A stretch of 5,483 bases of DNA from Flammeovirgaceae bacterium (lineage in GTDB: Bacteria; Bacteroidota; Bacteroidia; Cytophagales; Cyclobacteriaceae): assembly GCA_003228395.1 (NCBI GenBank), contig QIDJ01000393.1, positions 1-5,483 on the forward strand, in the 5' to 3' direction. The position numbers were made by a program, and so were the translations under genes. Below are positions 1-5,483 of the stretch, in pieces. Under the pieces are notes generated by a model. It searched no databases. It saw only the letters and a list, made by a program, of their open reading frames with translations, and was not told where the DNA came from. Numbering within the stretch: the first letter of the stretch is position 1; each line of letters opens with the position of its first letter.

Positions 1-1
1 C

Positions 2-880
2 GGGTGGATACCGCGGTGTTTAAATTGCAGTGTAAGCCTCACCTACCATCTGTATAAAAATGAACTAAAATGCCATTACTGCGGGTATAATGAAAAAGTT
101 CCGGTTGCCTGTACTTCATGCGGCTCGACGACGCTGAAAACAAAGAGCTATGGCACCGAAAAACTGGAAGAGGATCTGAAACTGATGTTTCCTGACAATA
201 CAGTGCGCAGAATGGACCTTGATACCACGAGATTAAAATATGGCTACCAATCGATTATCGAAGATTTTGAAAATGGGATTATCGATATCCTGGTTGGAAC
301 GCAAATGGTAAGCAAAGGTCTTGATTTCAATAAAGTGGCTTTAGTGGGCATATTCGATGCGGACCGTATGCTGCATTTCCCTGACTTCAGGTCGCATGAA
401 AAGACATTTCAGCTTATTACCCAGGTGAGCGGCCGGGCAGGACGGAGAGATAAGAAAGGAATGGTGATAATACAAACGTATAACCCCGATCAGCCCATTC
501 TGCAAATGATTGAAGCGCATAATTATGAACGTTTTTACCAGATTGAAATTGCCGAGCGGGAACAATATAAATATGCCCCGTTTTACCGTATGATAAACAT
601 TACCCTGAAACATAAAAACCAGGAACTTTGCAAGAAAGCTGCGCAAACACTCACGGACTTGTTAGCCGATAAATTCGGAACATCCCGCATACTTGGCCCT
701 CATGAGGGACTCATTCAAAAAATCAGAAATCTTTATTTATGGGAAATTCTGATCAAACTTGAAAGAGAGAAGGTAAACCTGCCAAAAGCCAAAGATTTAA
801 TAAAGAAAAAAGCGCTTGAAATAAAACAGGAAAAGGAGTTTCGGAATATCAACCTTATCTTTGATGTTGATCCTTATTAA
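2..880 (+). CDS. priA: Primosomal protein N' (replication restart helicase PriA), 3' part
   Basis: PriA is a DNA-dependent ATPase and 3'-to-5' helicase that recognises stalled forks and D-loops in the cytoplasm and starts reloading of DnaB. The reading frame is open from base 2, so the start lies outside the window; 292 C-terminal residues are visible of a family that usually runs to about 730-830. Zinc-binding cysteine pairs follow one another at residues 6/9, 24/27 and 37/40 of the visible part; the first zinc cysteine would lie just upstream. Helicase motif V (DILVGTQMVSKGLDF, about 95-109) and motif VI (QVSGRAGR, about 141-148) are intact, followed by the C-terminal domain with YAPFYRM near 191-197. 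It ends in FDVDPY, a usual PriA terminus, so the 3' end looks complete. The walker A and DEAH-type motifs and the DNA-binding N-terminus are not in view. The next gene begins within about 10 bases, suggesting co-transcription. Family assignment is secure. Confidence 0.97.
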   Translation, partial: GWIPRCLNCSVSLTYHLYKNELKCHYCGYNEKVPVACTSCGSTTLKTKSYGTEKLEEDLKLMFPDNTVRRMDLDTTRLKYGYQSIIEDFENGIIDILVGTQMVSKGLDFNKVALVGIFDADRMLHFPDFRSHEKTFQLITQVSGRAGRRDKKGMVIIQTYNPDQPILQMIEAHNYERFYQIEIAEREQYKYAPFYRMINITLKHKNQELCKKAAQTLTDLLADKFGTSRILGPHEGLIQKIRNLYLWEILIKLEREKVNLPKAKDLIKKKALEIKQEKEFRNINLIFDVDPY

Positions 881-887
881 TTTTATT

Positions 888-1382
888 GTGTCAGGCAACA
901 CAGTCCATATTTTTGCTAAAATATTATTACCGGTAATGGCGATATTTTTCCTTGCCGGCTGCAGTGAATGTGAAAACTGTGATTCCTATGACAAAGAACC
1001 ATTCGTATCATTGCAATTTTACAGAAAAGCTGGTTTCAGCCCGTCGGTGGTGGCTATTACCGAAATAAACCGGCTGGATGCAACCCTTATAACCAACTAT
1101 CAGGATACGACCAATGCATACATTCTGCCCTTGTCAATTACAGCAGACCTTTCTGCTGTGGTCCTCACCTATTCTCCTGGCCCGGATTATACGCAAGCAT
1201 TTACCGATAGCCTGATTATAGCCTATGAACGGCAATTTATCAGGAATGAAAAAAATTATGTGGATGTGATCAGCCGGTTTACAGAAGTCCTGGAATCATC
1301 CTTTGATTCCATTTACGTGGTTTGTGCCGATACACTTGGAATATGCAACAGCAATGAAACGACCATTAAAGTATATTTTTAG
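888..1382 (+). CDS. Small lipoprotein, probable DUF6452 family
   Basis: Function unknown. With the GTG start at 888 the product has 164 residues: a signal peptide with Lys11, a hydrophobic core and the lipobox FLAGC, making Cys25 the likely lipidated residue. This predicts a lipoprotein anchored in the inner or outer membrane. Cysteines also occur at 28, 31, 146 and 153. The mature part is rich in short beta-type segments and ends in ETTIKVYF. Size, lipoprotein signal, C-terminal pattern and position directly before a DUF6048-like gene match what I recall of DUF6452, but I cannot run a profile search. The start is uncertain: ATG 864 or TTG 861 in the same frame would overlap the end of priA and give a long, atypical signal peptide without an early positive charge. 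No Shine-Dalgarno stands at a useful distance from any candidate. The 3' end overlaps the next gene by 29 bases. That this is a real lipoprotein gene is firm; the family name is less so. Confidence 0.72.
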   Translation: MSGNTVHIFAKILLPVMAIFFLAGCSECENCDSYDKEPFVSLQFYRKAGFSPSVVAITEINRLDATLITNYQDTTNAYILPLSITADLSAVVLTYSPGPDYTQAFTDSLIIAYERQFIRNEKNYVDVISRFTEVLESSFDSIYVVCADTLGICNSNETTIKVYF

Positions 1383-2007
1383 CACATATCTTGCTTTGCT
1401 GCCATTGCTGGTATCCGGCCAGGAAACTGACTCCGTGAGTGCGAAACCGAAGATCAGCTTTGACATTGCGCTGGATTATGGAAAAATATTCACCCTTCCG
1501 TCAGGTTTTGAAAAGAAAATGGAAATTGCAGCAGGAATCACAATAAAAGATAAATTACAGGTCATCGGTGAATTGGGATACGGCCAACTCACCCCTGACG
1601 ATGCGATTAAAAATGGATCGTATGAATCTTCCGGCATTTACTACCGGGCCGGTCTGGCATATGGAGGAGAAATTGTTCCTAAAAATTACCTTGCACTGGG
1701 ATTTATGTACGGTACAAGTAATTTCGAAGACCAGGGCACGATAATTATTGAGAGTGAAGTCTGGGCTGATAATCTGATTGACTTTCATCATCCTGGTCTG
1801 ACTGCAACCTGGTATGAAATTATTCTGATTTCGGAGCGGCAGATGAATGACCGGATTTTTCTTGGAAGTAAGTTCAGATTACGGAAACTCCTGAATTTCA
1901 ATAATGACTATGAGCCGGAAGTGTATTCCATACCGGGATATGGCCGTACGTTTGATAATTCCATACCGGCCTTTAACCTCTTTGTCAAATACAGATTAAA
2001 ATTATAA
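1354..2007 (+). CDS. Secreted beta-rich protein, probable DUF6048 family
   Basis: Function unknown; likely an outer-membrane or periplasmic beta-structured protein. The ATG at 1354 is chosen because it opens a standard signal peptide (MKRPLKYIFSTYLALLPLLVSG then Q23), with cleavage likely near residue 22; an in-frame TTG at 1303 would put 17 unsuitable residues before it. The 217-residue product has alternating hydrophobic/polar strands with glycine-aromatic turns: GELGYG (72-77), SGIYYRAGLAYG (93-104), LGFMYGTSNF (115-124), ATWYEI (151-156), a conserved-looking IPGYG (193-197), and a final strand ending YRLKL. These features, the length and the upstream DUF6452-like neighbour fit my memory of DUF6048 proteins of Bacteroidota. 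Its first 29 bases lie inside the 3' end of the lipoprotein gene in another frame, which suggests translational coupling and joint function. A small eight-strand-type barrel is plausible but not shown. Confidence 0.75.
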   Translation: MKRPLKYIFSTYLALLPLLVSGQETDSVSAKPKISFDIALDYGKIFTLPSGFEKKMEIAAGITIKDKLQVIGELGYGQLTPDDAIKNGSYESSGIYYRAGLAYGGEIVPKNYLALGFMYGTSNFEDQGTIIIESEVWADNLIDFHHPGLTATWYEIILISERQMNDRIFLGSKFRLRKLLNFNNDYEPEVYSIPGYGRTFDNSIPAFNLFVKYRLKL

Positions 2008-2021
2008 ATCCATATCCTGGC
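2008..2021. other. Convergent intergenic gap, no hairpin terminator
   Basis: Only 14 bases separate the TAA of the + strand train from the TGA of surE on the - strand. The gap is AT-rich and I see no stem-loop with a U-tract in it or in the adjacent gene ends; the best nearby pairing is a 3-base CCA/TGG stem at about 2010-2020. Transcription from each side must end inside or beyond the opposing gene, or by a factor-dependent mechanism. Confidence 0.5.
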
Positions 2022-2801
2022 TCATTCACCTACAATATCCCACTCATCGTTCAATATACTGATAGCATGGTGGGCGGTAAGATCGAAAATACACGGTACA
2101 ACTGATACAAAATTATTGGCAATGGCCCATTCGTCGTTATCTTCTCCTTTGTCAAAATTCACGAAGTTGCCTGCCATCCAGAAATATCTTCTGCCGTTCG
2201 GATCAATACGCTGATCAAACTCCTCCTGCCATTTGGCCCTTGCCTGCCGGCAAATTTTTATTCCCTTGATTGCTTCATTTCGTTTCGGTGGGAAGTTCAC
2301 ATTCAGGGCCACTCCTTTCGGAAGTCCCTTATTGAGAACCTGTTTTGCAATTGATTCCACAAATTTTTCAATATGCGTGAAATCGGCGTCTGAAGAATAG
2401 TCGCACAATGAAAATCCGATCGCCGGCATTCCTTCAATGGCTGCCTCCAGTGCGGCCGACATGGTTCCCGAATATAATATGCTTATGGACGTATTGGCGC
2501 CATGGTTAATGCCGCTCACCACCAGGTCGGGCCTGCGGTTATCCAAAATGTAATGTTTAGCCAGTTTTACACAATCTGCGGGAGTACCACTGCACTTATA
2601 CGCCTTTACATCGTCGATCAGGTCTTCTTCTTCCAGCCGCAGTGTTTCGCCTATGGTAATGGCATGCCCCATACCTGATTGCGGCCGGTCCGGAGCCACC
2701 ACTACCACTTCTCCCATTTTTTTCATGATATCTACCAGAAAACGAATACCCCTGGATGTGATTCCGTCATCGTTGGAAACTAAAATCAATGGTTTGCTCA
2801 T
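2022..2801 (-). CDS. surE: 5'/3'-nucleotidase SurE (survival protein E)
   Basis: SurE is a cytoplasmic, divalent-metal-dependent phosphatase that dephosphorylates nucleoside 5'- and 3'-monophosphates; some members also act on short polyphosphate. The product has 259 residues, close to the family norm of about 250. The N-terminal Rossmann-like core carries the family signature ILVSNDDG, giving metal ligands Asp11 and Asp12, then APDRPQSG with Ser42, SGTPADC (71-77), and SGINHGAN (96-103) with Asn99 as a further metal ligand, followed by YSGTMSAALEA (110-120). All catalytic residues known from E. coli and Thermotoga SurE appear present. The start at 2801 is chosen because the family begins two to five residues before the ILVSNDDG strand; the frame is open upstream to 2858, but those residues are not SurE-like. 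The gene follows the 203-residue secreted protein by 88 bases and may be read from its own promoter (see the box at 2806-2813). Confidence 0.96.
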   Translation of the reverse strand: MSKPLILVSNDDGITSRGIRFLVDIMKKMGEVVVVAPDRPQSGMGHAITIGETLRLEEEDLIDDVKAYKCSGTPADCVKLAKHYILDNRRPDLVVSGINHGANTSISILYSGTMSAALEAAIEGMPAIGFSLCDYSSDADFTHIEKFVESIAKQVLNKGLPKGVALNVNFPPKRNEAIKGIKICRQARAKWQEEFDQRIDPNGRRYFWMAGNFVNFDKGEDNDEWAIANNFVSVVPCIFDLTAHHAISILNDEWDIVGE

Positions 2802-2805
2802 GCCG

Positions 2806-2813
2806 CAAAGGTA
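2806..2813 (-). promoter_or_regulatory. Possible Bacteroidota -7 promoter box for surE
   Basis: On the - strand the sequence reads TACCTTTG, a match to the Bacteroidota -7 consensus TAnnTTTG. It ends four bases before the surE ATG, so a transcript started here would be leaderless or nearly so. I do not find a TTTG or TTG at the expected 17-21 base spacing upstream; the nearest TTTG is 29 bases away, which is too far. The position in a noncoding gap supports it, but the missing -33 element weakens it. Confidence 0.4.
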
Positions 2814-2889
2814 TCCATTGTGTAGGCCATTCATGTTTTTTCCAAAAGAAACTATCAACTACCCAATGCAATCATCCGGAACTGTGATA

Positions 2890-3501
2890 TCAACTTTCGA
2901 TGATGCTGTTATAGTATGCAGTTATACGGGCCAGGTCACCCCGCTGATCCACTTTTAGATTATTTGTTTTAATGTAGGCCTTGATTTCGCTGGCCCGGTC
3001 TTTCATGATAATCAGCAGTTCCTTTTTCTTTTCGATGAACTGGATCAATTCCCCATCCGGAGTGAGGAAGAAAAAATCGTAGGTCAGCACTTTATGTGTA
3101 TAAGTGCTTCCCGACCAGTAATAGTTGTTATAATGCGACGTCTTCTGTATGATAGACTCCCGTGACAACAATGATAGCTTGCCTTCGTACAACACTTCAA
3201 ACAAGATGGGTGTTTTATAACCCGGTGATACGTGGTACGGGATGCTGTAAAATTGCCTGTAGGTGTTTACAGTTACATCAAATATTTCAAAAAATAGTAT
3301 TTTTTTAGCCCCGTAAGTTAAAATCTGGTTATCAATTTCAAGTTGTACAAGATCCCTGGGCAGATCATACTTTATATTACCATGCAGGGTATCCCCATCG
3401 GTTAATACCAGTTTGCCGGCATGCCAGTAGTCAGACGGAAATTGCTGGCTCGTAGCCACCGAAGCAAACGAAAATAACATTATGGTTATAAAATATTTCA
3501 A
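2890..3501 (-). CDS. Secreted protein of unknown function, coupled to ribBA
   Basis: I do not recognise a named family. The 203-residue product starts with a signal peptide ([18 protein letters not shown], then QQ), with likely cleavage near residues 18-20, so it is exported to the periplasm or outer membrane; there is no lipobox cysteine and no second membrane segment. The mature part opens with [19 protein letters not shown] (29-47), a beta-hairpin-like pattern common in uncharacterised Bacteroidota exported proteins, then FFEIFD (70-75), YRQFYSIPY (81-89), and [15 protein letters not shown] (101-115), and finishes with a charged, helical tail (about 158-203) ending YYNSI. The start is TTG at 3501, whose last two bases form the TGA stop of ribBA (TTGA). 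The in-frame ATG at 3480 would remove the Lys and half the hydrophobic core, so TTG is preferred. The overlap implies translational coupling with ribBA. No role in riboflavin metabolism can be inferred from the sequence. Confidence 0.85.
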   Translation of the reverse strand: MKYFITIMLFSFASVATSQQFPSDYWHAGKLVLTDGDTLHGNIKYDLPRDLVQLEIDNQILTYGAKKILFFEIFDVTVNTYRQFYSIPYHVSPGYKTPILFEVLYEGKLSLLSRESIIQKTSHYNNYYWSGSTYTHKVLTYDFFFLTPDGELIQFIEKKKELLIIMKDRASEIKAYIKTNNLKVDQRGDLARITAYYNSIIES

Positions 3502-4733
3502 CTTTTCAGGTTTTTAAGAATGGCGTGTCCCATCTTATCGCGTTTTGTTTTCAGGTATTTTTCGTTGTGCTTATTCGGCGCAATTTCAATAGGCACTTTC
3601 TCCACAATTTCCAGTCCATAGCCCATTAATCCTGCCCTTTTTTTAGGATTATTAGAGATCAACCGGAGTTTTGTTACTCCTAAATCCCTCAGAATTTGCG
3701 CTCCAACACCATAATCCCGCTGATCCATATCAAATCCGAGTTCAATATTAGCTTCCACCGTATCCAGACCATCTTCCTGAAGTTTATATGCCTTCAGCTT
3801 ATTTAATAAACCAATTCCCCTGCCCTCCTGGTTCATATACAGCACAATTCCTTTCCCCTCTTTCTCAACCATTTCCAGGGCTTTGTGTAATTGAGGACCG
3901 CAATCGCACCGGCAAGACCCAAATACATCACCTGTCAGGCAGGATGAATGCACCCGTACCAGAACAGGCTCATCTTTTTCCCATATACCTTTAACCAGGG
4001 CCATGTGCGTATCTCCCGTGCTTGTTTGCGTATAGGCAATCAGGTTAAAATCACCGAAGTCTGTTGGCATCTGAACCTGTATCTTCTTTTCAATAAGCGT
4101 CTCCTTTTCAAGCCGGTACGAAATCAGGTCGGCTATTGAAATAAGCTCCAGATTGAAGGTTTCAGACACCACTTTCAGATCGGGTAAACGGGCCATGGTT
4201 CCGTCTTCATTCATGATCTCTACCAGCACTCCCGCCGGCTTCATTCCTGCAAGTCTGGCAAGGTCAATGGCCGCTTCGGTATGACCGGTTCTGCGAAGCA
4301 CTCCCCCACGTTTTGCTTTCAATGGGAAAATATGACCTGGCCGTGCCAGATCATCCGGTGTGGTTCTTTGATCTACCAGCGCCTGTACCGTTTTTGCCCT
4401 GTCTTTTGCAGATATTCCCGTGGTACACCCGTGCCCGATCAGATCTACCGAAACCGTAAAAGGCGTATTGTGAATGGCTGTATTTTTCCCCACCATAAGT
4501 TCCAGGCCCAGTTCATCACAATGATCTTCGATAAGGGGTGCACAAATCAAGCCCCGGCCATGTTTCGCCATGAAATTAATTATTTCAGGGGTAGTCTTTT
4601 CGGCAGCGCAAATAAAGTCACCTTCATTTTCACGGTCTTTGTCGTCCACTACTATGACTACTTCACCGTTTTTTATGGCTTCAATGGCCTCTTCTATCGA
4701 ATCAAAAATATTATTACTCTCTTCCATTGACAT
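3498..4733 (-). CDS. ribBA: Bifunctional 3,4-dihydroxy-2-butanone-4-phosphate synthase / GTP cyclohydrolase II
   Basis: This cytoplasmic fusion enzyme catalyses both entry steps of riboflavin synthesis: ribulose 5-phosphate to 3,4-dihydroxy-2-butanone 4-phosphate plus formate, and GTP to the diaminopyrimidine phosphate precursor. The 411 residues are the usual RibBA length. The RibB half (about 8-205) has [11 protein letters not shown] (30-40) with the acidic metal/substrate residues, HGRGLICAP (58-66), RPGHIFPL (131-138) and HTEAAIDLA (151-159). The RibA half (about 208-405) has [15 protein letters not shown], where Cys255, Cys266 and Cys268 are the zinc ligands, then NQEGRGIGL (291-299), DYGVGAQIL (320-328) and NNPKK (341-345). 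Both active sites look intact. Two close ATGs (4733, 4727) could serve as start; neither has a Shine-Dalgarno, and the leader is AU-rich. The gene follows dnaG by 75 bases with its own promoter-like box and no room for an FMN riboswitch; its stop overlaps the next gene. Confidence 0.98.
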   Translation of the reverse strand: MSMEESNNIFDSIEEAIEAIKNGEVVIVVDDKDRENEGDFICAAEKTTPEIINFMAKHGRGLICAPLIEDHCDELGLELMVGKNTAIHNTPFTVSVDLIGHGCTTGISAKDRAKTVQALVDQRTTPDDLARPGHIFPLKAKRGGVLRRTGHTEAAIDLARLAGMKPAGVLVEIMNEDGTMARLPDLKVVSETFNLELISIADLISYRLEKETLIEKKIQVQMPTDFGDFNLIAYTQTSTGDTHMALVKGIWEKDEPVLVRVHSSCLTGDVFGSCRCDCGPQLHKALEMVEKEGKGIVLYMNQEGRGIGLLNKLKAYKLQEDGLDTVEANIELGFDMDQRDYGVGAQILRDLGVTKLRLISNNPKKRAGLMGYGLEIVEKVPIEIAPNKHNEKYLKTKRDKMGHAILKNLKS

Positions 4734-4756
4734 TTATAAGAAAAAACATTCTGTTG

Positions 4757-4764
4757 CAAAGGTA
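4757..4764 (-). promoter_or_regulatory. Possible Bacteroidota -7 promoter box for ribBA
   Basis: The - strand reads TACCTTTG, matching TAnnTTTG, in the 75-base gap between dnaG and ribBA. It ends 23 bases before the ATG at 4733, leaving a short AU-rich leader of roughly 20 bases. The box and its next base (TACCTTTGC) are identical to the one before surE. No good TTTG -33 element is visible about 19 bases upstream, where the sequence reads GGTCAGG. The location is right for a ribBA promoter; the evidence is a single short motif. Confidence 0.45.
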
Positions 4765-4808
4765 ATAAATAGGGATTTACTCCTGACCAGAATCGCGGGG
4801 AGATATTA

Positions 4809-5483
4809 TTACCCGGAAATAATGATGCCAAGTATGCCTGCTATCTTTTTCTCCGTTTTCTTAAGTTCTATATGAATAATCTGATATTTATGCTGATCAT
4901 CTTTTGTTCTGGCATTCCTGAGTTCGGTTAAATTTTTTCTGATCAACTTTTTAATATACGCATAGTTAAGCCTTTCAATGTCGGTATAGGATTTACTGTG
5001 TAATATTTCTTCCTCTCTGGGAACCCATATATTATATTTATCTCTCCATTTATTGCTTAAGGAATATTTGTCTGTAATCAGATCAATAATCTCGCTTTTT
5101 ACCTGTTCGCTACCATGCTCGAGAAAGTAACCAGCCTCCATTTTTTCATCTTTGCCAAAGCCGTCTTTGAACATATTATAAATTTCTTCATAAACGGGAG
5201 TGAAGAATTTTACATCTTCCAACTCATTAAACAGATACTGATACAAATAAACATTATCTGCAACTTCCATATAGCCATACCTGATCAGAGACCGGATAAT
5301 TTCTCTTTCTTTTCGACGTAACACCGCATTTAACCGGTCGCTCACATTCTCCTCCAGCTTTTGACCACTCACCGCATCAGCCATGAGCGGTATTATGGGA
5401 GGTTCTTCCGCCGGCATCCTTTTTCGCCTTGCTTTAAGGATGATCTTATTAAGCTCCGACATCAATACCGACTCGTCAATATC
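4809..5483 (-). CDS. dnaG: DNA primase DnaG, C-terminal part
   Basis: DnaG synthesises the RNA primers for replication and is recruited to the fork by DnaB through its C-terminal domain. The frame is open through the right edge, so only the last 224 residues are present; the zinc-finger, catalytic core and TOPRIM domain lie outside. What is visible matches the Bacteroidota DnaG C-terminus: a linker region ending with [18 protein letters not shown] residues at its start, then [15 protein letters not shown], the pattern [17 protein letters not shown], a yF-H segment (AGYFLEHG), KYSLSNKW, and a final long charged helix (lysine/glutamate-rich, about the last 55 residues) closing with [10 protein letters not shown]. 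An ATG at 5462 is internal, because the residues before it (DIDESVL) continue the primase sequence. The region is helical and corresponds to the helicase-interacting part. The assignment rests on family resemblance without the catalytic motifs, but several segments agree. Confidence 0.9.
   Translation of the reverse strand, partial: DIDESVLMSELNKIILKARRKRMPAEEPPIIPLMADAVSGQKLEENVSDRLNAVLRRKEREIIRSLIRYGYMEVADNVYLYQYLFNELEDVKFFTPVYEEIYNMFKDGFGKDEKMEAGYFLEHGSEQVKSEIIDLITDKYSLSNKWRDKYNIWVPREEEILHSKSYTDIERLNYAYIKKLIRKNLTELRNARTKDDQHKYQIIHIELKKTEKKIAGILGIIISG

Noticed and set aside
341..646. Open frame of 101 codons on the - strand inside priA
   Set aside because: Antisense to helicase motifs V and VI of PriA, which fully explain the sequence.
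1303..1353. Upstream TTG start for the DUF6048-like gene
   Set aside because: It would place 17 residues before a clear signal peptide and extend the overlap with the lipoprotein gene; ATG 1354 explains the export signal.
2802..2858. N-terminal extension of SurE by 19 residues (start at 2858)
   Set aside because: The extra residues are not SurE-like, while the ATG at 2801 sits right before the signature strand; the candidate -7 box also lies within the extension.
2841..2858. Imperfect inverted repeat around TTTCTTTTGGAAAA upstream of surE
   Set aside because: The stem is only A-T pairs over about four bases, not enough for a terminator or operator call.
2653..2958. Open frame of 101 codons on the + strand over the surE start and the gap before it
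   Set aside because: It is mostly antisense to the conserved surE N-terminus; the translation has no family likeness and a proline/threonine-rich shadow composition.
4734..4808. FMN riboswitch upstream of ribBA
   Set aside because: The gap is only 75 bases, shorter than the FMN aptamer, and none of its conserved segments are seen.
4281..4875. Two open frames on the + strand (149 and 101 codons) opposite the ribBA start and dnaG end
   Set aside because: They are antisense to strongly supported genes, have no recognisable motifs, and arise from the codon pattern of the real - strand genes.

Overview
The window looks like ordinary chromosomal housekeeping DNA from a member of the Bacteroidota. 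Four things support this. The PriA, DnaG, RibBA and SurE sequences have the flavour of that phylum. Two adjacent small envelope proteins resemble DUF6452 and DUF6048, which I know mainly from Bacteroidota. There are TACCTTTG boxes matching the Bacteroidota -7 promoter consensus (TAnnTTTG) in front of two genes. Clear Shine-Dalgarno sequences are nearly absent. I cannot place it below phylum level.

Layout: two gene trains run towards each other. On the + strand from the left edge are the 3' part of priA (replication restart helicase, cut by the window edge), a small lipoprotein (probable DUF6452) and a small secreted beta-rich protein (probable DUF6048). They are packed with gaps or overlaps of only a few to 29 bases, so they probably share one transcript. 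On the - strand, read from the right edge, are the 3' part of dnaG (primase, cut by the edge), ribBA (bifunctional riboflavin enzyme), an unrecognised secreted protein of 203 residues, and surE (5'-nucleotidase). The trains meet tail to tail with 14 bases between the stop codons of the DUF6048-like gene and surE.

Functionally the genes are mixed. PriA and DnaG both act in replisome loading and priming, but here they lie on opposite strands at opposite ends. RibBA catalyses both entry reactions of riboflavin synthesis. SurE removes phosphate from nucleotides. The lipoprotein/barrel-like pair and the 203-residue secreted protein are envelope proteins without assigned function, and they are the least understood part of the window. 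I found no mobile element, CRISPR array, RNA gene, riboswitch or convincing terminator hairpin, and no gene-free stretch over 300 bases (the longest gaps are 88 and 75 bases). I do not see a novel system. The points worth a second look are the paired DUF genes, the secreted protein coupled to ribBA through a TTG start, and the promoter-like boxes.
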